Part shown: piece after piece, positions 17,290 to 27,375 of the stretch
Position numbering within the stretch: the stretch's first letter is position 1
How the letters are laid out: each line of letters starts with the position of its first letter
NCBI GenBank assembly: GCA_016702545.1
Contig: JADJDT010000044.1
Span: forward strand, 248,001 to 312,000
Origin: Pseudomonadota bacterium
Lineage (GTDB): Bacteria; Myxococcota_A; Polyangia; GCA-2747355
DNA: 64,000 nt
Direction of reading: 5' to 3'
The notes under the pieces: model-generated
The model's input: the letters and a program-made list of their open reading frames with translations, nothing else
Told to the model about the DNA's origin: nothing
Databases searched by the model: none
Program-made: the position numbers and the translations under genes

Positions 17290-17330
17290 GCTGCCGTCAG
17301 GTCAGAGCCAAGCGCCGGGGTCGTTACGCC

Positions 17331-17936
17331 ATGCTTCAGGACCGCGGCATCATCGCCGGCAACGTCACCGACAAATACAACAGCCGCAATCCGCTGGTGC
17401 GCTGGATGATGCGCGGCTTCCTCGCGGCCGTGGGCGAGTGCTATCGCGCGAGCGCGGCCGAGACGGTACTCGAGGTCGGTTGCGGCGAGGGTGAGCTGCT
17501 GCGGCGGCTGGCCGAGCTCCAGCCCGCGCGCTTCGTCGGTACCGACTACTCGCCGCTGATCTTGCAGGATGCGCGGCGGCGCCAGGCGCGGCTCGCGCTG
17601 GCGGCGCAGTCGGCGATGCAGCTCGGGTTCGCCCCGCGCAGCTTCGAGCTCGTCGTGGCCTGCGAGGTGCTGGAGCATCTGCCGAATCCGCAGGCGGCCT
17701 TGCTCGAGCTGGCCCGTGTCAGCCGGCGTTACGTGCTGCTTAGCGTGCCGCGCGAGCCCTTGTGGTGCGCGCTCAATGTCGCCCGCGGCGCCTATTGGCG
17801 CGCGTGGGGCAACACGCCGGGGCATCTGCAGCACTGGAGCCAGGCTTCCTTCGTGCGCGAGGTCGAGCGCGTCTTGCGGGTCCGGCGCGTGCTTGCGCCG
17901 CTGCCGTGGACCGTCGTTTTGGCCGAGGTGCGCTAG
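17331..17936 (+). CDS. Class I SAM-dependent methyltransferase
   Basis: A 201-residue methyltransferase with motif I VLEVGCGEGELL near residue 48, motif II FVGTDYSP and motif IV FELVVACEVLEHLPNP. These place it in the Methyltransf_11/25 group, whose members methylate small molecules, lipids or sugars. The substrate is unknown. It begins a plus-strand run with three overlapping membrane GT-C proteins, so a role in modifying a lipid carrier or glycan is plausible but inferred. Its 3' end abuts the first membrane gene. Confidence 0.8.
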   Translation: MLQDRGIIAGNVTDKYNSRNPLVRWMMRGFLAAVGECYRASAAETVLEVGCGEGELLRRLAELQPARFVGTDYSPLILQDARRRQARLALAAQSAMQLGFAPRSFELVVACEVLEHLPNPQAALLELARVSRRYVLLSVPREPLWCALNVARGAYWRAWGNTPGHLQHWSQASFVREVERVLRVRRVLAPLPWTVVLAEVR

Positions 17937-17995
17937 GTGGCCACGGAGGCCGGTGGAGCGCCGAGCGGACGGCGTGCGCGGGCCGTCGGCCCGCG

Positions 17996-20734
17996 GTGCT
18001 TGGCGTCGTGCTCGGTGCGCTGGCCCTGGCGCTCGGCCTTCCCCTGGCGGCGCGCGCCGACGCCTATGTGCTGCAGCTGGTCGGTACCGCGCTGGCGACC
18101 TGGGGGCTCTACGCGCTGGGGCTTGCCGCAGGCGCGTGCGGCGCCGCAGGGGTGATCGGCGATGGCGCTGCGGGGCGCTGGCGACAGCGCCTGAGCGCGG
18201 CCCTGCCGTGGCTCGGGCTGGTCGTCGTGGCGGCGGTGCTGCTCTGGCCCTGTCTGCTCGGCCGGATGCCGCTCTCCGCCGATCATCCGGTGCACCTCAC
18301 GCGTGCCTGGCACTTCGTGACGCGCGTTTTGGCCCGCGGTCGGCTCAGTGGTTGGAGCGATCTCTGGTTCGCCGGCTGGCCGGCGGGCGAGGACTACCCG
18401 CCGCTCGGCGACTACCTGATCGGCGGCACCTACCTCGGCAGCCTCGGGCTGCTCGGTTGGGAGGGCGCCTACGCCGTCGCCTTCCTGCTGATGTTTGCGG
18501 GCTCGGCCTGCGCGGTCTACGCCTTCGGTCGGGTGCACTTCGGGCGGCTGGCGGGCTTCGTCGCGGCGCTCTTCTTCCTGCTCGACCGCGGTGCCTATCG
18601 CGAGGGGGGCTGGTCCTACACCGTGTGGTGGGGGGTTTGGCCGCAGGTGCTCTCGACGGCCTTCACCTTCGCCGCGCTCGCGGCGCTCGATCCGGTGCTG
18701 CGCCGCGGCCGGCCTCGCGACTTCGTGGTGGCCGCGCTCTGCACCGCCTTGGCCCTGCTGGCCCATCCCGCCGCGGTCATTTGCTTCGGGCTCGGGGTGC
18801 CGGTCTACCTGCTGGTGCGCCTGCTCGACGACGAACTGCGCGCGGGCGTGGTGCTGGTGCGCGCCCTCGGCGCGCTGGCGCTCGGCGGTGCGCTCGCGGC
18901 CTATTGGCTCCTGCCCTTCATGGCCAAGGGCGCCTGGATGGCCCGCTACGGCGAGACCTGGAAGTCGCTGCCCGAGATGGCGCAGGACCTCTGGCGGGGC
19001 ACGCTCTTCACCAACGGCACCCCGATCGTCGTCTGGCTTGGCGTGCTCGGTGGCCTGGTGGCGCTGCGGCGCCGGCAGCTCGCGGGGGTGTTTCTCCTGG
19101 TTTGGGTGGCCGTGCTGCTCTTCCTGGCCTCGAGCACGGCCTTCGAGCGCCTCGATCTGCTGGCGCTCTCGCCCGCCTTCGGGCAGATCCAATTTCAGCG
19201 CCTGTCGATTCCCGCCAAGCTCTGCGTGTTTCTGCTAGGCGGTTACGCGGTGGCCGTGCTCTGGGCGCGGGTGCGGGTCCAGGCGGCCGCGCCCGGCGCG
19301 TGCGCGACGTGGCGTCGCTGGACCCTCGGCGCGGTGGTCGCGCTGGCGCTGGCGCCCTTCCTCGTGCCGACCGCCCAGGCCTGGCGCAGCGAGCACGGGG
19401 CCGACCTGGGCTACGTGCGCACGCGCGCGGCGCTGCCCGAGTGGGCCGACTATCAGCGCTTCCTCGCCTGGAGCCGCGCCCGCGCCGCCACTGAGCGGGG
19501 CTTCTTTCGCATCGCCTACGTCGCCGATTACAACGATCACTTCTTCGCGGCGGCGCCGCTCGCCAATGGCGTCCCCGCGCTGAAGCTCGGCTTCACGCCC
19601 TGCACCAACTTCATCCACAAGCCCGACCAGGCGGACCCCGAGCTCTATCGCGTGCTCTCGGTCAAGTACGTCGTGACGCGCGGGGCCGAACCGGGGCCGC
19701 GCACGCGCCTGCTCGAGCGCTTCGGGCCGATCGCCGTCTATGCCTTCGAGGACTACAGCGCGCGCCGCTGGACCCTGCAGGGGCCCGGCGTCGTGCGCGA
19801 GCTGGCCTTCGACCCCGAGCGCGGCGGGGTGCGCCTGCAGGTCAGCGGTGCGGCGCCGTCGTCGCGGCTGGTCCTGCACCTTGCCAACTACGCCAATTGG
19901 CGCGCGCGGCTCGTCGACGGGCCCGCGCTGCCGATCACCACGGCCGGCCTCGGTCGGCAGCCGATCTTCGTCGCCCTGCCGGCGCGCAATGGCACCCTGG
20001 CCATCGACTATGCCTGGCCCGCGGTCAATGTCATCGGCGCGCTGCTCTCGTGGTTGGCCGTGGCCGCGCTGCTGCTCGTCGGCCTGCGGCCGCTGCGCCG
20101 GCGCCTCGCTGCGCGTTGGGGCGCGTCGCTGGCGCGTTGGTGGGCCGGTCTGGAGCGGCGGGGCGTGCTGCTGGTCGGCGCGGCGCTGGTGTTGGTGGTG
20201 GGCGCCGGCGTGACGCGCGCGGCCTTGGGGGGCCGCCGCCAGCCACCGCTGCTGCTCGAGCAGCTCGCGTTGGCGCGCGTCGAGCTCGCGAGCGCCGTGG
20301 GGGGCCCCTCCGAGGCCTGCGGCAAGACCCGCGTCGATCGCTTCCAGTGCTCGCGCGGGAGCTGGAACTACGTGGGTCCGACGGCAGAGCGCGTCGGCGG
20401 TGAGCTGAGGCGCTGCATCTGGGCCCATCCGGTCGATGGCGCCGCGCTGCGCGTGGTCTTCCCGGGCTTGCGCCTCGGCCGCGCGATCGTCGTTGATCAC
20501 GGCCTGACCGATCAGGCCGTCGCTACCTTCCCGACAGGAGCCCCCGTGCGCCTGGCGCTGGGGGTGGACGGCGCGCCGGTCGCCGTGCGCGAGCGGCCCA
20601 ACGCCGCGGGCTGGGAGCGCTGGCGCGTCGATACCTCGCGCTGGGCCGGTCGCCGTGCCGACCTCGCCTTCACCGTCAGCGCCGCCGCGGCGGCGGGGCG
20701 CCACTATTGCTTCAGCGCCCAGATCGAGCCCTGA
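17996..20734 (+). CDS. Large multi-pass membrane protein, GT-C-like
   Basis: About 912 residues with many hydrophobic segments from residue 1 to about 500, a soluble loop, two further segments near residue 680-740, and a C-terminal beta-rich periplasmic domain. A segment after the first helices, ADHPVHLTRAWHF ... GEDYPPLGDYLIGG, resembles the acidic first periplasmic loop of GT-C glycosyltransferases and YfhO-type proteins. It probably transfers sugars from polyprenyl phosphates, but no specific family is certain. The GTG at 17996 is my best start; the open frame extends upstream inside the methyltransferase gene with no coding character. The stop overlaps the next ATG (TGATG). Confidence 0.6.
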   Translation: MLGVVLGALALALGLPLAARADAYVLQLVGTALATWGLYALGLAAGACGAAGVIGDGAAGRWRQRLSAALPWLGLVVVAAVLLWPCLLGRMPLSADHPVHLTRAWHFVTRVLARGRLSGWSDLWFAGWPAGEDYPPLGDYLIGGTYLGSLGLLGWEGAYAVAFLLMFAGSACAVYAFGRVHFGRLAGFVAALFFLLDRGAYREGGWSYTVWWGVWPQVLSTAFTFAALAALDPVLRRGRPRDFVVAALCTALALLAHPAAVICFGLGVPVYLLVRLLDDELRAGVVLVRALGALALGGALAAYWLLPFMAKGAWMARYGETWKSLPEMAQDLWRGTLFTNGTPIVVWLGVLGGLVALRRRQLAGVFLLVWVAVLLFLASSTAFERLDLLALSPAFGQIQFQRLSIPAKLCVFLLGGYAVAVLWARVRVQAAAPGACATWRRWTLGAVVALALAPFLVPTAQAWRSEHGADLGYVRTRAALPEWADYQRFLAWSRARAATERGFFRIAYVADYNDHFFAAAPLANGVPALKLGFTPCTNFIHKPDQADPELYRVLSVKYVVTRGAEPGPRTRLLERFGPIAVYAFEDYSARRWTLQGPGVVRELAFDPERGGVRLQVSGAAPSSRLVLHLANYANWRARLVDGPALPITTAGLGRQPIFVALPARNGTLAIDYAWPAVNVIGALLSWLAVAALLLVGLRPLRRRLAARWGASLARWWAGLERRGVLLVGAALVLVVGAGVTRAALGGRRQPPLLLEQLALARVELASAVGGPSEACGKTRVDRFQCSRGSWNYVGPTAERVGGELRRCIWAHPVDGAALRVVFPGLRLGRAIVVDHGLTDQAVATFPTGAPVRLALGVDGAPVAVRERPNAAGWERWRVDTSRWAGRRADLAFTVSAAAAAGRHYCFSAQIEP

Positions 20735-22412
20735 TGCCGACCACGAGCCCCAGAGCAGCGGCGATGACGCGGTGGTGGGCGATCGGCGGGGCGCTGCTGG
20801 CGGTCGTCGCGCTGTGGCTGCACGCGCGCTGCTACCCCTTCGTCACCGACGACGCCTACATCACCTTTCGCTATAGCTGGAACCTCGCCACGCACGGCCA
20901 GCCGGTCTTCAACCTCGGCGAGCGCGTCGAGGGCTACACCAACTTCCTCTGGATGGTGCTGCTGGCGCTCGGCCTGAAGCTCGGCGTGGCGCCCGAGGCG
21001 CTGGCGCGCGTGCTGGCCACGCTCGCCGCCGCCGGCGTGCTCGTGTTGGTGGTGGTGCTGAGCCGCGTCTACCGCGGCGGCCGGGCGACGCCCTGGGATG
21101 CCCTGGGGGCCCTTTGGTTGGCCAGCGCAGCGCACTTCGCCGCCTGGTGCGGTGGGGGCCTCGAGGCGCAGCTCTTCGGCGCGCTCGTCCTCGCGGGCAT
21201 CGTGCTCCATGCGCTCGAGCTGGCCACGGCCGGCCCGGCGCGCCCCTCGCGGTCGGCGGCCGGTGGACTGCTCTTCGCGCTGGCGACGCTGACGCGCCCG
21301 AGGGCGCTCTTCTGGGGGCTGACGCAGCTCCACCGACTGGCGTGCAAGCTGCGGGACGGACGCCGCCTGCGGCCGAGCGCTGCCGAGTGGGTCGGCGCAC
21401 TGGCCTTTCTGCTGCCCTGCGGGGCCTTCTTCGTCTGGCGCTGGCGCTATTACGGCTACCCGCTGCCGAATACCTTCTACGTCAAGGCGCAGGGGCAGGC
21501 GCTGGTGATGCTGCGGCAGTGGGGCTGGCCCTATCTGCGCGACTTCCTCGTCGAGACCAAGCTCTGGAGCCTGGCGCCGCTCGGCCTCGTGGCGCTGGTG
21601 CTGGCGCGCGTGCGCAGCGCCGGGCGCGGACGCCGAGCTGGGGCCTCCGAGCCTGCGCCCCGCTGGCCCCTCGTTGGTGGAGCTATGGGGCGCTGCTGGT
21701 CGTGCCCTATCTCGGCTACATCGTCCTCGTGGGCGGCGACTTCATGGCCTTTGGTCGCTTCTTCGTGCCGCTGTTGCCACTCTTCGCGCTGCTCGGCCAG
21801 GAGCTGCTCCGTGCGGTCTTCGCGGGCCCGGGGCGCGCGTCGGCGGGCGCGGGGCGCGTCGCGCGGGACGTGCTGCTGATCGCTGGCATCCTGCTGCTCA
21901 GCGCGTGGAACAGCCTGGGGCTCTACCGCCAGAGCCAGGCGCAGGCCTACTACCGCTGGGGCCTCGACACGCCGGCCTACCTCGACAAGTTCGCCGCCGA
22001 TCGCGTGATCATCGGCCGCTGGCTGCGGGACCGCCTGCCGCCGGATACGCTGCTCGCGGTGGGCGGCGCCGGGTCGATCGCCTACGCCTCGCGCCTGCCG
22101 GTGCTCGACGCCTTTGGCCTCAACGACGCGTGGATCGCCCACCACGCACCGGTCAGCGGCACGCGGCCCGGGCACGCCAAGGCCGCGCCGCTGGAGTATG
22201 TGCTGCAACGGCGTGCCGACTTGATCTGTCACATCGGCCAGCACCAGGACGAGCCCTATCGCCCCGCTGCCGACGAGGAGCAGAGCTGGCGTGCCCGCGG
22301 CTATCACTGGATCTGCCTCGATCCGAGCGGCGGCCTGCGGCCGCGCTTCTACTGCTGTTTGAAACGGCTGGATCGCGCGCTGGGGCCCTTTCCCGCCGAG
22401 CTCGGCTCGTGA
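20734..22412 (+). CDS. GT-C family membrane glycosyltransferase, frameshifted
   Basis: A membrane protein of about 560 residues split over two frames. The first part (20734 to about 21660) starts with a hydrophobic helix, then FVTDDAYITFRYSWNLATHG, the acidic D-D motif typical of GT39/PMT-like enzymes, and YPLPNTFYVKAQGQ. The second part (about 21680 to 22412) continues in another frame with SYGALLVVPYLGYIVLVGG and ends with FYCCLKRLDRALG. The break lies in a G/C-rich stretch around 21640-21690, so a one-base sequencing error or a true pseudogene are both possible. The start overlaps the previous stop, and its stop overlaps the next GTG. Confidence 0.7.
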
Positions 22413-23998
22413 AGCTGCCCACGCCCTCGAGGCCTCGGATCGGCTGGCGGGCGTTGGGAGCGACGCTGCCGACGGCCCTGTGCTGGCTCGGCGCTGGGCT
22501 GGCGGCCGCCGGTGGCGCGCTGCACCTCGTGCTGCTCGGAGCGGTGATCGTGCGACGCGTCGGCTATCCGCTCGACCTCGAGTGGATGGAGGGCGGCATG
22601 CTCTGCCACGCGCTGCGCGTACTGCAGGGGCAGCCGATCTACGCGCCGCCGTCGGCGGACTTCATTCCGCACCTCTACACGCCGCTCTATCCGTGGATCG
22701 TGGCGAGTGTCGCGCGCGTCACGGGCCTGGGCTATGGGGTGGCCCGCGGCGTGTCCGTGCTGGCCTTCGTCGTCGCCTGCGCGCTGGTGGCGCGGGTGGT
22801 CTGGCGTCACGCGGGCGGTCGGCTGTGGGGCGCGCTGTGGGCGACGGCGGCGGTGGGACTGGTGGCCTCGACCTTTCCCCACACTGGCTCGTGGTACGAC
22901 CTGGCGCGCAACGACTCGCTGCAGCTCGCGCTGATCACCGCTGCGCTGGTGCTCTTGGCCGAGCGCGCGAGTAGCTGGCGCGCCGTGCTCGCGGCCGGCG
23001 CGCTGATGGGGCTGGCCTTTCTGGCCAAGCAGACGGCGGCGATCTTCGTGCTGGCCTCCGGCGGGCTGCTGCTCTTGCGCGCGCCGCGGCGCTGGCCGCT
23101 CTATGTCGTCGTGGTCGGGCTCGTCGCGGGTGGCACGACGCTCTGGCTGCAACACAGCACGCGGGGTTGGTTCTGGCGCTACGTCTTCGAGCTGCACCAG
23201 GGGCACGACGTCTACTGGACGCGCATCTGGCCGCAGACCGAGGTCGAGCTCGCAAAGCGCTTCCCGGCGGTCGCCCTCGTGCTCGGGTTATGGAGTGTGG
23301 TGGCTTTGGCGCGGCTGCTGCGGCGCGGCCGGCTCGGCAGCGGCCGTGAAGGTCGCGGCTGGTGGTGGTGGGCCGTGGCGCTGACCGGCGTGGCGGCGGC
23401 GGCGATCGGCTTCGCGACGCAGTGGGCGGAGACCAACGCGTACATCCCGGCGCTGTTCTTCGCCTCGCTGCTCGCGGGCGTGGCGGGCAGCGATCTGGTG
23501 CGCTGGGCCGGCGGGTTGGGCCGGGGGCGGCGCTGGCGGGCCGCGGCGACGGCGCTGGTCGTCGGTGGCGCGCTGGCGGGCCAGCTCGTGACGCAGCGCT
23601 ACGCGGTGGCGGCCCACGTGCCGAGCGCCAACGATCGCGCCGCGGCGGGCGCGCTGTTGCGGTTGCTGGCGTCGGTTCGCGGGCCCTTGCTGGTGCCCTA
23701 CCATCCCTTCTATCCCTACCTGGTCGGCCAACCGACGCACTTCCATCAGATGGGCACCAACGACGTGCTGCGCGCCGGCTTGCCGCTGCCGCCCGAAATC
23801 GCCGACCGCGTGACCCGGCGGCGCTACCGCGCGATCGTGCTCGATCGCGGCCTCGACGACCGCTACGCCTTCGTGCTGCGCGACTACGAGATCGCGCGGC
23901 AGCTGGCGCCTGAGGAGTCGCCCGAGGTGGTCACCGGCTATCGCGTGCGCCCGACGGTGTTGTTGCGACCACGGCGCGAGCGCCCGGCGCCGCGCTGA
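22409..23998 (+). CDS. GT-C family membrane glycosyltransferase
   Basis: A 529-residue multi-pass membrane protein. After the first helix comes YPLDLEWMEGGMLCHALRV, an acidic motif in the first outer loop seen in dolichol/undecaprenyl-phosphate-sugar-dependent GT-C enzymes, then LYTPLYPW and a long set of helices. The C-terminal periplasmic part includes FHQMGTNDVLRAGLPLP. The GTG at 22409 overlaps the preceding stop (GTGA), which implies translational coupling. Together with the two previous genes and the methyltransferase it forms a cell-envelope glycan unit whose product is unknown. Confidence 0.75.
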   Translation: MKLPTPSRPRIGWRALGATLPTALCWLGAGLAAAGGALHLVLLGAVIVRRVGYPLDLEWMEGGMLCHALRVLQGQPIYAPPSADFIPHLYTPLYPWIVASVARVTGLGYGVARGVSVLAFVVACALVARVVWRHAGGRLWGALWATAAVGLVASTFPHTGSWYDLARNDSLQLALITAALVLLAERASSWRAVLAAGALMGLAFLAKQTAAIFVLASGGLLLLRAPRRWPLYVVVVGLVAGGTTLWLQHSTRGWFWRYVFELHQGHDVYWTRIWPQTEVELAKRFPAVALVLGLWSVVALARLLRRGRLGSGREGRGWWWWAVALTGVAAAAIGFATQWAETNAYIPALFFASLLAGVAGSDLVRWAGGLGRGRRWRAAATALVVGGALAGQLVTQRYAVAAHVPSANDRAAAGALLRLLASVRGPLLVPYHPFYPYLVGQPTHFHQMGTNDVLRAGLPLPPEIADRVTRRRYRAIVLDRGLDDRYAFVLRDYEIARQLAPEESPEVVTGYRVRPTVLLRPRRERPAPR

Positions 23999-24649
23999 GC
24001 AACTCGACCGGCAGAGGTAGGTGATGCGCGTGGCGGAAGCGCAGGCCGTGAGCTCGGGGCTGCAGCCCTTCAACGGTGACGTCTCCGGGGGCTAGGGTCC
24101 GCTCGACCTTGCGCGGCTGCTTCGCTCACCTCGGCGGCGCGGGGAACGTCGGTCCGCGCGAGCAGGCTGTGAGGCGTTCCCCACCGCGAGGCGTTCCCCA
24201 CTCGCCATGGTCGTCGGCCCGCCCGTGCCAGGGACCTCACTACCCCGGCTGGCGGCCTCGGGGACCACGCCACCGTACAGCGCCAGCGCGACGCCGTTCC
24301 GAGCCTCGACGCTGGTACCGTCGACCTTCACCAGAGTGCAAGTCCCGCGCTTTGGGGGGGGTCTTCCATTCCGACTGCCAACTGAAACGGGTGAGGCTCA
24401 GGTCGATTGTGGAGGGAGCGGGACCTGGAGTACCGTCCGATCCGGCGGGAGCGGGATCCCGACCGTCGCGCGGGCCGCGAAGCAGCAGGGCCGCAGCGCC
24501 GGAGGCATGGTGAGCGCGCGCTCACGCGGTACTTCGCGGGTTTGCGTTCGACAGGCGGGTCTTTGGTTCGTCGCCGGCCCTCGGCCGCGGGTCTTGTGAC
24601 CCGAGTCGTGGCGAGTGCGTTTTCCCGCAGGCAAGGAAAGGGTTGTCGG
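23999..24649. other. Intergenic region, no supported gene
   Basis: About 650 bases. A minus-strand segment near 24200-24330 reads KVDGTSVEARNGVALALYGG, which looks protein-like, but it has no start or stop context and could be a gene remnant. The 14-mer GAGGCGTTCCCCAC occurs twice around 24171-24205. A run of eight G at about 24353 may hide an indel. Confidence 0.4.
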
Positions 24650-26146
24650 ATGTCCTCGACGTCGCGAACGTGGTATCTGCTCCGGCTCGGTCTCGCTCTG
24701 CTCTTCGCCTGCAGCCTTGCCGGCTGCTCCCTGGGCACGACGGAGCGGGTCTCCTGCACGACGACGCTGGGCTGTCGCGGTACCTTCGGGCTCGGATCGA
24801 CCTGCGGGGGCGGGGGCTTCTGCAGCGCCGCCAAGAGCATCCCGCGCTGCAGTCGCTCGTTTCCGGCGGATGTTTTGTCGGACTTCGCGGCCCACAAGGA
24901 CGACATCCTCATCGGCGCGCTCTTTTCCTTCAAGGACAACAACGACAACATCCAGGCTGCCGAGTTGGCGGTCAGCCAGGTCAATGACAACAACGGTCTC
25001 GAGGGCCGGAAGTTCGCGCTCATCAGCTGCGACACCACGGCGGCGGCGGGCGACCAGCTGACGGATCTCGAGGCAGCCGCGCTGGGCAGCACCTTCCTGG
25101 CGCGAGAGCTGGCGATACCGGTGATCGTCGGGCCCCGTGGCTCGGGTCGGACGCAGGCGGCCTTCCAAGCCCTTCCCGCCGGCCAGGTCGTGGTCATCTC
25201 GCCGTCGGCGACGAGCCCCGCCTTGGCGGCGATCGACAACACTGCGCCGAGCGACGCGGAACCGGGCTTCCTCTGGCGCACGGTGCCACCGGACAGCCTG
25301 CAGTCCGAGGTGATCGCCGCCGACATGAAGAGCCGCGGCGTGAAGAAGGTCGCGGTGATCCACCAGACCGGCGCCTACGGTGACTCGCTGGCGGCGCTCT
25401 TCGTCGAGCGTTTCTCCGCGGACAATCCCAACTCTCTCGTCAAAGAGGCGCCCTTCTCTGCCGCGGGAGGTATCGGTGAGCGCGTCAGTGCCATCGCGGC
25501 GGAAATCGATGGGGGGAATGTCGAAGAGGTGCTCTTTCTCTCCTCCGACCTGGCCGACTACAGGTCTTTCGTGGCCAGCGCCACCGCGACCCCTGACCAG
25601 CAGCAGACCTTCGCGAAGCTGGGCGGCGACGGCGGCATCTTCTTCGCCGATACGGCACGTGACGCGGCGCTCTTCAAGGACGCGGGTCCGCAGTCCGACC
25701 TGCTCCTGCAAAAGATCCGTGGTACGCGTCTGTCGCCCGCCGAGGGCGCGGTCTTCAACCAGTTCGCGGGGGCCTACAGCGCGAAGTACAGCGGAAGCGC
25801 GGCAAACGCCGCCTTCACCGCCAACAGCTACGATGCCGTCTGGCTGGCCATGTTTGCCAGCGCCTGGTCGGAGCTGCGGGAGCGGGGCCCCAGTGCCTTG
25901 GGTGTCGCGCGCGGCCTCCGCGCCTTAAGCAGTGGCGAGAAGTTCAACCTCCAGCCGTCGAGTTGGGCCTTGGTGCTCGATCGCCTCGCCAGGGGGCAGA
26001 CCGTCAACGTCGACGGCGCCTCGGGCAGCCTGGACTACGATCCGGCCACCGAGGAGACGCGTGCCCCCATCGAGACCTGGAAGGTCGTGAGGGCCGAGGG
26101 CACACCGCCCTGGGGCTTCGCGCGGGTGACGGTCACGGAACCCTGA
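24650..26146 (+). CDS. Lipoprotein of the periplasmic binding protein (Leu/Ile/Val receptor) fold
   Basis: A 498-residue lipoprotein. The signal peptide ends in the lipobox LAGC (Cys26), followed by a Cys-rich spacer. From about residue 80 it resembles ABC-type branched-chain amino acid binding proteins and ANF-receptor ligand domains: DDILIGALFSFKDNN, AAELAVSQVNDNNGLEGRKFALISCDT, VIVGPRGSGRT and KKVAVIHQTGAYGDSLAALF. No transporter genes are adjacent, so it may be a surface sensor or an orphan binding protein. The ATG at 24650 follows AAGGAAAGG. It is convergent with the TPR gene. Confidence 0.8.
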   Translation: MSSTSRTWYLLRLGLALLFACSLAGCSLGTTERVSCTTTLGCRGTFGLGSTCGGGGFCSAAKSIPRCSRSFPADVLSDFAAHKDDILIGALFSFKDNNDNIQAAELAVSQVNDNNGLEGRKFALISCDTTAAAGDQLTDLEAAALGSTFLARELAIPVIVGPRGSGRTQAAFQALPAGQVVVISPSATSPALAAIDNTAPSDAEPGFLWRTVPPDSLQSEVIAADMKSRGVKKVAVIHQTGAYGDSLAALFVERFSADNPNSLVKEAPFSAAGGIGERVSAIAAEIDGGNVEEVLFLSSDLADYRSFVASATATPDQQQTFAKLGGDGGIFFADTARDAALFKDAGPQSDLLLQKIRGTRLSPAEGAVFNQFAGAYSAKYSGSAANAAFTANSYDAVWLAMFASAWSELRERGPSALGVARGLRALSSGEKFNLQPSSWALVLDRLARGQTVNVDGASGSLDYDPATEETRAPIETWKVVRAEGTPPWGFARVTVTEP

Positions 26147-26547
26147 CCCGCAAGGGCCATGCGGGCCTCGCCGGCTCCACGGCGGGTGCTCCTCCTCTCC
26201 ACGGCGTGTGAACCCGCCGCGAGCGGGACGGGGCACCGCCTGGGCTTGCGTCTGGGCTGGGGGGCCCGCCAGCAGCCGGAGGCGCAGTTGGCCGTGGGCG
26301 GCACTGGGCCGCGACCGCAATACCGCCCACTTGCAGCTCAGTCTAATCGGCGAGCGCAACCGCCTCTTCGAACTCGCACACTCCGTGCGGCCGCAAGGCT
26401 ACCTCTGCATGCTCGCCTGCTATGTCACCTGGCGGAGGCTCGCGCGCTTGGAAACCTTCACCCTGTAGCCCGTGGCGCGCACCCCTCCTCAGCGCCCTGT
26501 TTCCGATTGAGCGCGATATCTCGCCCTTGGCTTCGAGGGGTTTCCGT
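26147..26547. pseudogene. Intergenic region with a possible transposase remnant
   Basis: Plus-strand codons 26380-26440 encode QGYLCMLACYVTWRRLARL, which resembles the C-terminal FLCMLAYYVEWH block of IS1634/IS4-like transposases. No upstream transposase domain is present. It is probably an old relic between convergent genes, and the match is short. Confidence 0.3.
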
Positions 26548-27375
26548 CTAGAAGGTGCCGCGAAGGCCCAGCGCAGCACCCCGACCGCCCATCGGACTGG
26601 CGTCGATTTGCCAGCGCGCGGCGCGCCGCTGGGGAGCTTCAGCGCCCTCGGCGCGCGAGGCTTTGATTATCAAGAGCACGACGCCCGTCCCCACCGCGGC
26701 CACACCGACGCCGAGGAGCACATCGCTCACCAGCGCGAGGCGCCGTTCGCGGTCGAGATCGGCCTTGGCGTCGGCTAGGCAGACGCCGCCTTCAGCGCAG
26801 TTCGCCGCGGCGTCGTCACCCGCCCGCTTGGAGAGCACGCCGGTCACCACCGAGCCACCCACCACGCCCGCGCCCACCCCCAGCAAGAGGTAGGAGAGAA
26901 GGCCCGAGCGTTTGCTGGCCCTCGCGGCGCGCTCCGCCCGTGCGTCCTGCCGGCTGAAGGCCCGCAGCGATCGCACCTCCCGCTGGCGCTGTTCGTGGGT
27001 AGCCTCGAGGCGGCCGATGCGTTCCATGCAGACCGTTACGTCCTCCGCGCCCGGGCTCGCCACATAGCGCCGTAGGTAGGTGGCCGCGAGCTTGAATTCA
27101 CCCATGCGCTCGTAGGCGTTGGCCGCGTTGAAGAGCATGTCGGGGTGGTTTGTCAGTGCGTGCACCCGCAGATAGAGCTTGACCGCTTCCGCGTAGCGGC
27201 CAGCGGCATAGTGGCCCTCGGCCTGGTCGAACAGCGCGCGACCCCGTGCCAGCGCATCGCCAGCGGTCGCGCTGCCGTGCTGTGCCACGACTGGAGGCGT
27301 GACCGCCAGCGTCAGGGTCGCGAGCAGTAGCTGTGCTGCGCGGCGAGAACCGGACCGAGCTGCCAGGACGTGCAT
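26548..27375 (-). CDS. TPR-repeat protein with signal peptide and two membrane segments
   Basis: About 275 residues. A signal peptide (LLLATLTLAVTPPVVAQ) is followed by tetratricopeptide-like helices (ALFDQAEGHYAAGRYAEAVKLYLRVHAL, DMLFNAANAYERMGEFKLAATYLRRYV). Two hydrophobic helices flank a short Cys-containing loop (CAEGGVCLADA) near residues 160-240. Such proteins commonly accompany signalling or secretion modules in Myxococcota and act as scaffolds. The start at 27375 coincides with the stop of the upstream gene; an ATG four codons earlier is also possible. The tight overlap implies joint translation with the cyclic-nucleotide-binding protein. Confidence 0.75.
   Translation of the reverse strand: MHVLAARSGSRRAAQLLLATLTLAVTPPVVAQHGSATAGDALARGRALFDQAEGHYAAGRYAEAVKLYLRVHALTNHPDMLFNAANAYERMGEFKLAATYLRRYVASPGAEDVTVCMERIGRLEATHEQRQREVRSLRAFSRQDARAERAARASKRSGLLSYLLLGVGAGVVGGSVVTGVLSKRAGDDAAANCAEGGVCLADAKADLDRERRLALVSDVLLGVGVAAVGTGVVLLIIKASRAEGAEAPQRRAARWQIDASPMGGRGAALGLRGTF

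Noticed and set aside
17937..17995. Upstream GTG starts for the first GT-C protein at 17928 and 17937
   Set aside because: Neither is in the reading frame of the membrane protein.
24092..24331. Minus-strand frame with KVDGTSVEARNGVALALYGG
   Set aside because: Looks partly protein-like but has no credible start, ends in Arg/Ser-rich junk and is bordered by a G8 run. Kept only as a note in the intergenic entry.
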